Shown here: piece after piece, positions 35,531 to 46,392 of the stretch
How the letters are laid out: each line of letters opens with the position of its first letter
How positions within the stretch are numbered: the stretch's first letter is position 1
Assembly: GCA_964523295.1 (NCBI GenBank)
Contig: CAZGAH010000004.1
Span: forward strand, 48,549-112,548
Source of the DNA: CAZGAH01 sp964523295
Lineage (GTDB): Bacteria; Desulfobacterota; Desulfovibrionia; Desulfovibrionales; Desulfovibrionaceae
DNA length: 64,000 nt
Direction of reading: 5' to 3'
The notes under the pieces: generated by a model
Seen by the model: the letters and a program-made list of their open reading frames with translations, nothing else
Databases searched by the model: none
What the model was told of the DNA's origin: nothing
Program-made: the position numbers and the translations under genes

Positions 35531-37561
35531 ATGATCCACGCATTCCTGTTTCCCCTGGCCGTGCTTGCCACGCTGTCCCTGTGCAGCCTGACTCCTCCGG
35601 GAGAAGCACTCGCGGCCGAAAACGGCCTTTTCGCTCCGGCAGCCGAGGCCGAGCGGACCATTCCCGCGAAGGATTCCGCCGGACTGGTGCTCAGAGAGCG
35701 TCTGGTGCATATCAACTTCGACCTGCTCACCGACGGTCCCCAGCGCGGCGAGCAGGATCAGGCGCCAAGGCCGGTGACGCTGAACCTGTTCCCGGGGCTC
35801 GATCTCCCCATGAACCACGTGCGGACGGAATTCCCGACTCCGGACGGCACAAGGGTCTGGATCGGCCAGATCGTGAATCAGCCGGGCAGCCAGATCACCA
35901 TTGCCGTGACCAATGGCGTTGCCGCAGGCAACATCCGCACCCAGCTGGGCGATCTGTTTCAAATCCGGTATGCCGGCGGCGATGTCTACGCCTTGCGTCA
36001 GATTGACACCGGCGCCTTCCCCCCGGAGGCCGAGCCCCGCGTTGCACCGGACGCCAGGCCAAACGCCATACCAGACGCGGCGCCCGGGTCCGGCGATTCG
36101 AGCCAGGCGCCGGCACAGCCTGACGACGGCTCGATCATCGACGTCATGATCGTCTACACGCCGGCGGCCGTCACCGCCGTCGGCGGTCTCTCTGCCATGC
36201 AGAGTCTGGTGGCCACGGCCGTCACCGAGACCAATACCGGGTACGGCAATTCCGGGCTGGTCCAGCGCATCCGTCTGGTCTACCAATCCCAGGTAGAATA
36301 CACGGAATCACAGGGATTCGAAGGCGCTCTGGACGACGTGACCAACGGCAACGTCCCGAATGTCCATACCTGGCGCGACCAATACGGCGCGGACATGGTC
36401 AGCTTCTGGATCGACGATTACCAATACTGCGGTCTGGCCTGGCTGATGACCCAATCCAGCGGCGACTTCGCCAACCGGGCCTTCAGCGTTGTATCCCACA
36501 GATGCGCCACGGGGTACTACTCCTTTGCCCACGAGATGGGACACAATCAGGGCTGTCATCACGACCGGGCCAATGCCTCGGGCGAGGGCTACTACCCCTA
36601 CTCCTACGGCTATCAACACACCACCGCGCCCCTGTTCCGCACCATCATGGCCTACGCCTGCTCCGGCGTAAACTGCCCGCGTCTCAATTACTGGTCCAAC
36701 CCCGATGTCTCCTATCAGGGCGCTGCCATGGGCGTTTCCAGCTCAGCCAGCAATTCGGCCGACAACCGACTGTCCATGAACAACACCCGCACCATCGCCG
36801 CGAACTGGCGGCAGGCGGTGAATACGGGATCGAGCCACCTGTTCTGGCGCAACATCGCCGACGGACGCAACAAGGTCTGGCACTACAGCGGCTCGTCCGT
36901 GAGCAGCACCACGGACTACCGGACCGTCAACACCGTCTGGCAGATGTGCGGCACGGGCGATTTCAACGGCGACGGTCAGACCGACGTGGTCTGGCGCAAT
37001 ACCGCCACCGGTGAAAACGCGCTCTGGCTGCTGAACAACGGCACGCCCACAACCGTACTGACCCGCACGGTCGAGGACCAGACCTGGCAGATTCAGGCCA
37101 CCGGCGACTTCAACGGCGACAGCCGTACCGATCTGATGTGGCGGAACACGAGCACGGGCAAGAACCGGGTCTGGTACATGGACGGCGCCAATGCAACCGC
37201 CGTGGCTTTCACCGACCTGCCCGACACGAACTGGGCCTTTGCCGGCTCGGGCGACTTCAACAGCGACGGCCAGCCCGATCTCATCCTGCGCAACTACGCC
37301 ACGGGCGAGAACGCAATCTGGTACCTCAACGGAATTACCATCACCAGCGCCTCCGGATTCGAACAGGTCGGCAGCACTGCCTGGCGCATCGTTGCGGCAA
37401 CGGATTTCAACGGCGACAACTTTCCTGACATCTTCTGGCGCAACATGGGCAATGGCAACGGCTCGGTATGGGTCATGAACAGCAGTCTGGGTCCTTCACC
37501 CACCAGCCTGACCCAGGTGCCCAATCTCAACTGGACCATCGGCGGCGCCGGCGCCTTCTGA
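35531..37561 (+). CDS. Secreted reprolysin-type zinc metalloprotease with C-terminal FG-GAP/VCBS-like repeats
   Basis: 676 residues. A signal peptide (FLFPLAVLATLSLCSL, cleavage near GEALAAE), a propeptide-like region, then a catalytic domain with HEMGHNQGCHHD at 334-345. This is the HExxHxxGxxHD zinc site of metzincins (M12B-like), followed by the Met-turn region TIMAYACS. From about 435 to the end there are five tandem units of about 48 residues. Each has a W-R-N-x-x-x-G-x-N core and a DFNGDGxxD loop, a typical calcium-binding FG-GAP/VCBS pattern that folds as a beta-propeller. Secreted to the periplasm or outside. Natural substrate unknown. Confidence 0.88.
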   Translation: MIHAFLFPLAVLATLSLCSLTPPGEALAAENGLFAPAAEAERTIPAKDSAGLVLRERLVHINFDLLTDGPQRGEQDQAPRPVTLNLFPGLDLPMNHVRTEFPTPDGTRVWIGQIVNQPGSQITIAVTNGVAAGNIRTQLGDLFQIRYAGGDVYALRQIDTGAFPPEAEPRVAPDARPNAIPDAAPGSGDSSQAPAQPDDGSIIDVMIVYTPAAVTAVGGLSAMQSLVATAVTETNTGYGNSGLVQRIRLVYQSQVEYTESQGFEGALDDVTNGNVPNVHTWRDQYGADMVSFWIDDYQYCGLAWLMTQSSGDFANRAFSVVSHRCATGYYSFAHEMGHNQGCHHDRANASGEGYYPYSYGYQHTTAPLFRTIMAYACSGVNCPRLNYWSNPDVSYQGAAMGVSSSASNSADNRLSMNNTRTIAANWRQAVNTGSSHLFWRNIADGRNKVWHYSGSSVSSTTDYRTVNTVWQMCGTGDFNGDGQTDVVWRNTATGENALWLLNNGTPTTVLTRTVEDQTWQIQATGDFNGDSRTDLMWRNTSTGKNRVWYMDGANATAVAFTDLPDTNWAFAGSGDFNSDGQPDLILRNYATGENAIWYLNGITITSASGFEQVGSTAWRIVAATDFNGDNFPDIFWRNMGNGNGSVWVMNSSLGPSPTSLTQVPNLNWTIGGAGAF

Positions 37562-37576
37562 TCCGCGCGACGCTGG

Positions 37577-37620
37577 ACGGCCGGAAACCGGGCAAGACAG
37601 AAAACCCGGCTTCCGGCCGT
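37577..37620 (+). terminator. Strong stem-loop after metalloprotease gene
   Basis: ACGGCCGGAA-A-CCGGG pairs with CCCGG-C-TTCCGGCCGT across a 12-nt loop, one mismatch, starting 16 bp after the stop. No clear T-run follows, so it may be a weak or Rho-assisted terminator, or an RNA-stabilising element. Confidence 0.6.
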
Positions 37621-37771
37621 TGCATTCTGTCCCGGACTCCTTCATACTCCGCGCGCCGGGCTGGGGAGAAGACAACCTCGCCACAGTCCTGCCGTGCGTA
37701 CGGCCGCCAGGGGGGCAGTCCTCAGCCCCTTGACGGCGTTGTCCATTTTGACGATAGAGGCCCCAACATTT

Positions 37772-39577
<1,806 letters not shown>

Positions 39578-39610
39578 CAACCCGGCCGCCACGACCACCC
39601 GGACACCACT

Positions 39611-40216
39611 ATGATACCCCGCTGGCAACGCTTGCTCAAAGAATACTGCGAGGCCGTGATCATCGCACTGATCCTGGCCGTTATCATCCGCACCTTTTTC
39701 ATTCAGGCCTTCAAGATCCCTTCGGGCTCCATGCTCGAAACCCTCCAGATCGGCGACCATCTGCTGGTCAGCAAGATCATCTACGGCATAAAAATTCCCT
39801 TCCTGGACAAATTCATAGTCACCTTTGCCGAACCGCAGCAAGGCGACATCATTGTCTTCGAATATCCCGAAGACGAGTCCAAGGATTTCATCAAGCGCAT
39901 CGTGGGCCTGCCTGGCGATACCATCGAGATTCGCAACAAGGACGTCTACCGCAACGGGCAAAAACTCGTGGAACCCTACGTGAAGCATACCGACGCGATG
40001 ATTCAGGAAACGAGCTCTCGCGACAACAAAGGCCCGCTGGTGGTGCCGCCGGACAAATACTTTGTCATGGGTGACAACCGGGACGAATCCTACGACTCGC
40101 GCTTCTGGGGCTTCGTCGACAAGGCCAAGATCAAGGGCAAGGCCTGGGTGCTGTACTGGTCGTGGCGCGGTTTCAAAGAGATACGCTGGAACCGCCTCGG
40201 GACCTTTGTCCACTAG
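39611..40216 (+). CDS. lepB: Signal peptidase I
   Basis: 201 residues. One membrane helix (AVIIALILAVIIRTFFIQAF), then the catalytic Ser in PSGSMLETL (Ser40), the general-base Lys in DFIKRIVGLPGD (Lys95) and the conserved GDNRDESYDSRFWG box. It removes signal peptides from proteins leaving the inner membrane, including the metalloprotease and binding proteins here. Short form with a single membrane anchor, typical of this lineage. Ends 22 bp before the SH3 gene. Confidence 0.97.
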   Translation: MIPRWQRLLKEYCEAVIIALILAVIIRTFFIQAFKIPSGSMLETLQIGDHLLVSKIIYGIKIPFLDKFIVTFAEPQQGDIIVFEYPEDESKDFIKRIVGLPGDTIEIRNKDVYRNGQKLVEPYVKHTDAMIQETSSRDNKGPLVVPPDKYFVMGDNRDESYDSRFWGFVDKAKIKGKAWVLYWSWRGFKEIRWNRLGTFVH

Positions 40217-40238
40217 CCAAAGCAGGCTGACGCCTCCC

Positions 40239-41798
40239 ATGGCAGCATCCGGCTCGCATTCTTGCCGCACTACCGGCAAGGCCCGCGAACAGGCGCTCCC
40301 CGCCCTTTCCGGTCGTACGCCACGACTCCGCCGGGCCGACCGCGCCTCTTCCCGGCTGCTCCGTCGTGCGCGCCGCAGGCCCTCCGAGCTGCTCCTCTTC
40401 CTGCTGGCAACCTGCCTGCTCGTGGCCGTGCCCGGTCTTTCGACTGCCCTGGCTGATGAATGGAACGAAACGTACAAACCGCCGCGTCCGTTTGTCATGC
40501 TCCAATCCATCACCCTGCGCGAAGGACCGGGCAATGACAGGAAAAAATCCGGACGGGTCGAGCGGGACGCCGTCGTTTCCGTCCATGCCCTCGTCAACGG
40601 CTGGTGCCAGCTCACCACCAAGGACGGGCAGACCGGCTACATCTTCAAGCGCTATCTCAAACCGCTGACCGGGGCGAGCGCTCCCGGCGGCCCTGCTCCC
40701 ACGGCCTCGACGCCGGCGCCCCGCCCCGAACCAGCCAGCGCCGACGCTCCCGGCTCCCAGGAGACGCAGAGCCCGGAATTTCGTACCGCAGCCGCAGCCG
40801 AACTCGCGGCGGTTGCCAGACAAAGCGCCACCGCGACGCCTCCCACGCCCGCGACGCCCCCTACGCCGCCCGCTGCCCCGGCGTTGCCACCGTCCGCCTC
40901 CGCTCCGGCGGCAACGCCCGCTACGCCTTCGCTCCCGACGCCGAGCCCGACGCCCTCGCCTCCGCCGGCTCAAGCCCTTGCCACCGCGCAAATCCCCGAC
41001 CCGCCGCGCCCGGAAGCCACCAAGGCGAGCGCTCGGGCCGGTATAATCAAGCCGCTCCCCTTGCCAGCCCAGCCCAAGGTTCCGCCGCCCGCTCCGCCGA
41101 GCCCGCCGGCGGCTCCGACGCCGGCGCCCCTTGCCCCGGTCACGGAGTCCTTCGCCGAATATACCGGCCCGGCCCTTTCGCCGGACGAGCCGCCCGTCGT
41201 ACCCCAGGCCACGCCCCCTGCCCCGCCTGCGACAGCGCAGCCCCCGGTCCCGACGGCGCAGCAACCAGAGCCTACGGTCGCAGCAGCGCCGCCGTCACCG
41301 CCGCAGAGTCAGGCCACGCGCCCTGATACGACCGCCGCGCCCACCGGCCCCGAGCTGGCGGCCCTGACCGAACCGGCGCGCCCGACGCCGCCCGCGATCG
41401 AGCGGGACAAAAAGAATGGCGCCGGGCAGTCCAAGCCGCTCGATACGGCCGGCTGCAAGCGCTACCTCACCCTGCGCTTCGCCAACGGACAAGGCTCGGC
41501 CTCGGCCCAGAACACCCTGACCGAGGACGGACCGCATTGCTATCGCCTGCTGGCGCTGAAGAAAAACGATCTGGCCATCACGCTCGCCGCCGATGCCGAC
41601 GCAGCGCGCTTCGACGTATACGCCCCGCTCGAAGGCCAGCTCACAATGGACAGGCTGTCCTGGATATGGCGCGTAGACCGCTCCGGCGACAAAATCATCG
41701 TCGTCCACGCCGCCACGCCGCCCGTGGGATATGAACTGAAGGTGAGCGTGACCGGAGAGAATGAGGTCGGACCGAGCCAACCACCTGATCACAAGTGA
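40239..41798 (+). CDS. Exported SH3-domain protein with long Pro/Ala/Thr-rich linker
   Basis: 519 residues from the ATG at 40239. Very basic first 45 residues, then a hydrophobic segment (ELLLFLLATCLLVAVPGLSTALA) serving as signal or anchor. A bacterial SH3 domain follows (MLQSITLREGPG to GYIFKRYLKPL), then about 240 residues of Pro/Ala/Thr/Ser-rich low complexity and a folded C-terminal domain (GCKRYLTLRFANGQGSASAQNT). It is probably an envelope protein that binds cell wall through SH3. The last about 12 codons (from NEVGPSQPP) lie inside mobile-element remnant A, so the original C-terminus has been replaced. Start is not certain because the first 45 residues are atypical. Confidence 0.7.
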   Translation: MAASGSHSCRTTGKAREQALPALSGRTPRLRRADRASSRLLRRARRRPSELLLFLLATCLLVAVPGLSTALADEWNETYKPPRPFVMLQSITLREGPGNDRKKSGRVERDAVVSVHALVNGWCQLTTKDGQTGYIFKRYLKPLTGASAPGGPAPTASTPAPRPEPASADAPGSQETQSPEFRTAAAAELAAVARQSATATPPTPATPPTPPAAPALPPSASAPAATPATPSLPTPSPTPSPPPAQALATAQIPDPPRPEATKASARAGIIKPLPLPAQPKVPPPAPPSPPAAPTPAPLAPVTESFAEYTGPALSPDEPPVVPQATPPAPPATAQPPVPTAQQPEPTVAAAPPSPPQSQATRPDTTAAPTGPELAALTEPARPTPPAIERDKKNGAGQSKPLDTAGCKRYLTLRFANGQGSASAQNTLTEDGPHCYRLLALKKNDLAITLAADADAARFDVYAPLEGQLTMDRLSWIWRVDRSGDKIIVVHAATPPVGYELKVSVTGENEVGPSQPPDHK

Positions 41799-41960
41799 GG
41801 ACGACGCCCACCGGCGCTACGACTCGCGAGGAACCAGCCGCTTACAATGCCCTTTTTGAGGGGGGAATGGACGTTGCAAGGCATGGAAGCAGCCTGAATT
41901 TTGGTTTTTCATGAATGAATTCACGGTGTTGACTCTGCCCGGCCCCAACTCAAACTCACA
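41763..41960 (+). repeat. RAYT-type element remnant A (internally deleted copy)
   Basis: Starts with GAGGTCGGACC(G)AGCCAA, like the left end of copy B. It then jumps to sequence matching the transposase 3' end (CGACGCCCACCGGCGCTAC, encoding REEPAAYNALFEG in one frame) and ends with TTGACTCTGCCCGGCCCCAACTCA, like B's right end. It is therefore a deletion derivative of the same element in the same orientation. It supplies the stop codon of the SH3 gene and lies 12 bp before the end of the MFS gene. Confidence 0.8.
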
Positions 41961-41971
41961 GACAGTCCGAA

Positions 41972-43501
41972 TTATCGACGACGACCGATAAACAAGAGTG
42001 ACATGATCGCTCCAGCCAGGGCGACTCCTCCGAGGGCCGTCATGCTTATCGTGATGGTTGAAGATTGCGCATAAACCATGGCTTGTTTCACCATGGCGGC
42101 GGTGTTGGACGGCAGCGTCTCGAGAAGGGCTCTGGCTCCGTCGTCGTTCCCGTTCTTGAGCGCTTGCGCGTACTCCAGACCCTGCTGGAGAAACGGTCGG
42201 CCAGCCAACTCCGCTTTCATCCTGTCCAGCCACAGCGATCCCATGATTGAGGTGACGAGCGCGACGCCGAGCGCGGCCGGCACGTTGAACGTCATCTGAA
42301 TAAGGCCCGAGCCCATACCAGCCTGCTCAGGCTTGAGCGCGTTCATCCCGGCCGTATTGCAGGCTGGAAGAGCGACGCCGGCGCCGGCGCCCATCAGCGT
42401 CAACGGAAGGATGAGTTCGGCCAAGGTTGTTTGCGGCGTGAAGCCGCCCATCCAGAACAACGCGACGGCCAGCATGACCAGTGAGATCGCAAGGGGAATG
42501 CCAGGCCCGAAACGATCGACGATGCGGCCTGCGGGCGGTCCAAGCGCCATACAGACGCCGGGCGTGATGGCGATGACCCAACTGGCTTTCACCGGAGAGT
42601 AGCCGAGCACGTTGATAAAAAATAGCGAGCCCACAAAGGTCAGCATCGGGATATAGATGAAGCCGACTGCGCTCTGGACGAAAAAGGCACCGGCGAACAG
42701 GCGTTCCCGCCATAGAGAAAAATCGACGAGCGGGTCGGCGGTACGGGTTTCGACCAGGCCGAACGCAACGAGCAGCGCCGCTCCGGCTGCAAGAGCGCCC
42801 CATGTGGCCGGAAGAGTCCAACCGTCGCAGGCGTTTTGCAACCCGTATGTCGCCAAGGTGGTGCCGCCTCCGCCGAGGATAAGACCGATGACGTCATAGC
42901 GGCCAGAAGACAGCTTGCTTCGGTAGTTCCTTGTAGCCGCCAGCGTGATGAGGATGACCATCGCAGTCAGCGGCATCGCTATCCAGAAGATCCAACGCCA
43001 ATCAAGCAGGTCGAGCATGTAACCTGCGAAGAACGGGCCGACCAGGAGTCCTGACCCGTGGGCAGAGCCCCACACGCCGACTGCGAACCCGCGACGGAGC
43101 GCGGGGAAGACGTTCACCACGATCGACAGGGTGGCTGGCGCAGAGACGCCGATGCCGATGCCTTGCACCGTGCGTCCAGAAATCATGACTAGGCCATCCG
43201 TAGCCATAGCGGAAAGAACAAGTCCTCCGCCGAATAGCATAAAGCCGATCACAATCATCCGGACCTCGCCGACGAGGTCGCCGAGGCGACCGCCGGCGAT
43301 CAGGGCCGTCCCGAAGGCCAGGCTGTATGAGGTGATCGTCCAGGTCTGTTCCGACAGGGACAAATCGAGATCGTCCCCAATCGTAGGCAGCGCGGGACCG
43401 ATCACCGTGCTGAACATCTGAGCGATGAACGCGCCAAAACCCATAGCCGCCAAAATTCCCCAAGCGCTGGCGCTGACCCCGTTTTCAGTTGTCTTGCTCA
43501 C
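41972..43501 (-). CDS. MFS exporter, DHA2 (EmrB/QacA-type) family
   Basis: 509 residues from a GTG at 43501, chosen because AGGAGGAG lies 6 bp upstream. About 14 membrane helices, with the family motifs GRLGDLVGEVRMIVIG (motif A), a motif-C-like stretch GSAHGSGLLVGPFFAGYML and a leading helix SAWGILAAMGFGAFIAQMF. The family exports drugs or small toxic compounds by proton antiport. No adaptor (EmrA) or regulator is next to it. It is the only gene between element remnants A and B, and its codon choice is somewhat different from the core genes, so it was probably acquired. Substrate unknown. Confidence 0.93.
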   Translation of the reverse strand: MSKTTENGVSASAWGILAAMGFGAFIAQMFSTVIGPALPTIGDDLDLSLSEQTWTITSYSLAFGTALIAGGRLGDLVGEVRMIVIGFMLFGGGLVLSAMATDGLVMISGRTVQGIGIGVSAPATLSIVVNVFPALRRGFAVGVWGSAHGSGLLVGPFFAGYMLDLLDWRWIFWIAMPLTAMVILITLAATRNYRSKLSSGRYDVIGLILGGGGTTLATYGLQNACDGWTLPATWGALAAGAALLVAFGLVETRTADPLVDFSLWRERLFAGAFFVQSAVGFIYIPMLTFVGSLFFINVLGYSPVKASWVIAITPGVCMALGPPAGRIVDRFGPGIPLAISLVMLAVALFWMGGFTPQTTLAELILPLTLMGAGAGVALPACNTAGMNALKPEQAGMGSGLIQMTFNVPAALGVALVTSIMGSLWLDRMKAELAGRPFLQQGLEYAQALKNGNDDGARALLETLPSNTAAMVKQAMVYAQSSTITISMTALGGVALAGAIMSLLFIGRRR

Positions 43502-43569
43502 CAGTCTCCTCCTGGATGCGTACGCGTCACAAAGGGCGCCCCTTCCCCCTTCCCTTTCGTTTGAAGATT

Positions 43570-44210
43570 GGGGTCGGACCAAGCCAATCCCTTGATCCAA
43601 AAGGGAAAATGCCTGAAATATACTTGCGTTTTCCCCTTTGAACGACTATTTTGCCTTCAAAAATACCTGTTTACGATTTCCACATCGGGAAAGCAACTTC
43701 GCTGTGCGCGCAAAACACGGGAATACGCCCGCAATCTGCTGTTCATCGCCCTGAACATGCTCCGGGCCGAAGTTGTGGAGCATCCCCGGCAATGGCCCTT
43801 CACCGGATTTCACGAAATAACAGCACCGCCTGAGAGGTACCGGCACATCAACCGACACAAGCTGCTCCAGCTTCTGGATGGCACGGACGAAACCGCTCTG
43901 GCCCGGGACTAAGCATCGCGGGTCGCTGAGACACCCGGTTGCCCTGCGAGGCATGAGCCCGACTGAACGGAAAGTATTGCCGTGGGAACCCGGTCGTTCG
44001 TGGAGCGTATTCAGGCGAAATTGGGGTACAAGGCCGTTAGAAGAAGAATCATCGAGCACGACGCCCACCGGCGCTACGCTTCGGGAGGAACCCGTCGCTT
44101 ACAATGCCCATTTTGAGGGTGAAATGGGTGTTGTAAGGCATGGAGGCAGGCGGGGTTGGGATTTATCATGAATGAATTAAGGGTGTTGACTCGATCCGAC
44201 CCCAACTCAC
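43570..44210 (+). mobile_element. RAYT-type element copy B (REP-associated Y1 transposase), decayed
   Basis: Left end GGGGTCGGACC, right end TCCGACCCC, so the termini form short inverted repeats. Between them lies a degraded transposase gene, listed separately. GGGGTC..GACCCC-type tags next to Y1 (HUH) transposases are common in deltaproteobacterial genomes. The copy lies between the MFS gene and hsdM, oriented the same way as A and C. Confidence 0.75.
43700..44125 (+). pseudogene. Y1_Tnp REP-associated transposase, C-terminal half, frameshifted
   Basis: Frame 1 encodes ALNMLRAEVVEHPRQWPFTG, then HEITAPPERYRHINRHKLLQLL, which matches the 'LNMVRAGVV-HP-eWP--GY-EI--P-kRY--I' region of the family. 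After a stop at 43912 the next frame gives TESIAVGTRSFVERIQAKLG with the expected W replaced by TGA. A third frame ends LREEPVAYNAHFEGEM. The N-terminal catalytic HUH and Tyr region is missing. It is therefore dead, with at least one nonsense codon and two frame changes. Confidence 0.8.
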
Positions 44211-44277
44211 CAACTCACCACTCAAGAAAAGACGAACAAGACACGTTAGACAAGCTACATGGAGGGGCTCAAGAGGC

Positions 44278-46392
44278 ATGGCTCAACTGGAACATATAGA
44301 GGCTATTGAGAAGAGGCTGTGGACAGCCGCTGATACACTTCGGGCCAATTCGAATTACGCCAGCAACGAGTATTTCCTGCCCGTCATGGGCCTTATCTTT
44401 CTTCGCCACGCCTACAGCCGGTTTCTGGCGGTGAAAGACGACATCGAAGCGAACCTTCCCATGCGCGGCGGAAAATCCAGGCCGCTGACCAAGGAAGACT
44501 TCTCGCAGAAAAGTTCCATCTTCCTCCAGCCTCAGGCGCAGTTCGACGCCCTGGTTACGCTCACGGATAGCGACGATCGGGCCAAGGCCCTTATCGAGGC
44601 CATGGAATCCATCGAATCCGATTACGAGAGCCTGCGCGGCGTCCTGCCCAAGAACGAATACCAGGAACTGGACAACCAGGTTCTGGGGCAACTGCTGCGA
44701 ACCCTGAACCCGGATGAGCTGAAGCGGGTGAAGGGAGATGTCTTTGGCCGCATCTACGAATATTTTCTGACCCAGTTTGCCGATCAGAAGGCGCATGACG
44801 GCGGCGAGTTCTTCACGCCCATTTCCCTGGTCTCCTTGATTGCGAACGTCCTTGAGCCGAGCCATGGCACTGTCCTTGATCCGGCGTGCGGCTCCGGGGG
44901 CATGTTCGTGCAAAGCGCCCGCGTGGTTGAGCGGCAACACCAGAACCCCAACGAGAAGCTGACCTTTCGGGGCCTGGAGAAGAATGCCACCACCATCAGG
45001 CTGGCAAAGATGAATCTCGCGGTTCATGGCCTGGAAGGCGACATCCAGAAGGCCATCACCTATTATGAGGACCCGCACGAGATGCTCGGCAAGGCCGCGT
45101 ACGTCATGGCCAATCCCCCCTTCAACGTGGACGAGATCGACGCGGACAAGGTCAAGACCGATCCGCGGCTTCCATTCGGTCTGCCGGGCGTGAACAAGAA
45201 GAGCAAGGTCTCCAACGGCAACTACATCTGGATCAGCTATTTCTACAGCTACCTGAACGAGACCGGACGCGCAGGCTTTGTCATGTCCTCCCAGGCCTCG
45301 AGTGCGGGTCGGGATGAGGCCAGGGTCCGCCAGAAGCTTGTGGAGAGCGGCGACGTTGACGCCATGGTCGCCATCCGGTCGAACTTTTTTTACACCCGCA
45401 CCGTGCCCTGCGAACTGTGGTTTCTGAATCGCGCCAAGCCCGCGGAGCACAAAGACAAGGTGCTCATGATCGACGCGCGGAGCATCTACCGCAAAGTCAC
45501 GCGCAAGATTTACGACTTCAGCCCCGAGCAGGAGCAGAATATCCTCGCGATTGTCTGGCTCTACCGTGGGCAGATGGAGAAGTATCTCGATCTGGTTGCC
45601 GGGTATTGCCAGCGGGTGCTTCATGAGGCCGAAGGCTGCTTCGCCGGCCAGGGGGGAAATGGCGAGGCCGTCGAACCGTTGCCCGAGTTTACGGCGTCCC
45701 TGGATACGTTGCTGGCCGCCATGAAGCCCTTTGTGCAAACCCTTGCTGCGGACGCGGCCCATGCGGAGCCGATCAAGGAGTACGAGACCGCACTGGCCGC
45801 TTTCCATGCCGATGTGGACGACTTCAAGGCCGCCATTGGCGAGCAGGTGGAGACATGTAAAACCCGGGGCACCAGCAATGGAAAGCTGAAGCAGGCGGTC
45901 CAGCGCCTTGCCCCGCTTGCCGAAGCAAGCCGTGATGTGGTCAAGCAGACCGACCTGCTCTACAAACTGGCCTGCCGCCTCGTCGAGACCTGCGAGACCG
46001 GGTGCGCGGCCCGCGGCAGCGACTCCTGGGCCAGCCGGGACATTTCCCGCGCCCGTAAGACAGCGGATCAGGCCCGGCAATTGGCCGTGGAGCAACTCAA
46101 GCTGGTTCGCTACTTCCACCGCCACGCCCACTGGCTGACCGAGCGCTTCCCCGAGGCGCAACTCCGCGACGTAGAAGGCTTGGTCAAGCTCGTGGACCGT
46201 GCCGAGATCAAGGCCAACGATTGGAGTCTGACGCCGGGGCGTTACGTCGGCGTCGCCCCGGAAGAGGTGGACGAGGATTTCGACTTTGAAGAAGCCCTCC
46301 GGGACATCCATGTGGAACTGCAAGACTTGAACGCCGAGGCCGTGCACCTGGCAGCGACCATCAAGAAGAATTTTGAGGAGCTGGGGATATGA
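44278..46392 (+). CDS. hsdM: Type I restriction-modification system, DNA methyltransferase subunit
   Basis: 704 residues, longer than usual (about 500-550), with a C-terminal helical extension of about 190. N-terminal HsdM helical domain (IEKRLWTAADTLRANS), SAM-binding DPACGSGGM (201-209) and catalytic NPPF (279-282), marking an N6-adenine methylase of the gamma group. Pairs with HsdS to methylate and with HsdS and HsdR to restrict. Preceded by GGAGGGG. Stop overlaps the next gene as ATGA. Its 3' end (TIKKNFEELGI) is duplicated before hsdS. First gene of the island's operon. Confidence 0.95.
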   Translation: MAQLEHIEAIEKRLWTAADTLRANSNYASNEYFLPVMGLIFLRHAYSRFLAVKDDIEANLPMRGGKSRPLTKEDFSQKSSIFLQPQAQFDALVTLTDSDDRAKALIEAMESIESDYESLRGVLPKNEYQELDNQVLGQLLRTLNPDELKRVKGDVFGRIYEYFLTQFADQKAHDGGEFFTPISLVSLIANVLEPSHGTVLDPACGSGGMFVQSARVVERQHQNPNEKLTFRGLEKNATTIRLAKMNLAVHGLEGDIQKAITYYEDPHEMLGKAAYVMANPPFNVDEIDADKVKTDPRLPFGLPGVNKKSKVSNGNYIWISYFYSYLNETGRAGFVMSSQASSAGRDEARVRQKLVESGDVDAMVAIRSNFFYTRTVPCELWFLNRAKPAEHKDKVLMIDARSIYRKVTRKIYDFSPEQEQNILAIVWLYRGQMEKYLDLVAGYCQRVLHEAEGCFAGQGGNGEAVEPLPEFTASLDTLLAAMKPFVQTLAADAAHAEPIKEYETALAAFHADVDDFKAAIGEQVETCKTRGTSNGKLKQAVQRLAPLAEASRDVVKQTDLLYKLACRLVETCETGCAARGSDSWASRDISRARKTADQARQLAVEQLKLVRYFHRHAHWLTERFPEAQLRDVEGLVKLVDRAEIKANDWSLTPGRYVGVAPEEVDEDFDFEEALRDIHVELQDLNAEAVHLAATIKKNFEELGI

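Noticed and set aside
40173..41264. Arg/Gly-rich minus-strand frame opposite the Pro/Ala-rich SH3 gene
   Set aside because: Low-complexity antisense of a Pro/Ala-coding stretch.
44269..46347. 692-codon minus-strand frame opposite hsdM
   Set aside because: Antisense of an unmistakable methyltransferase.
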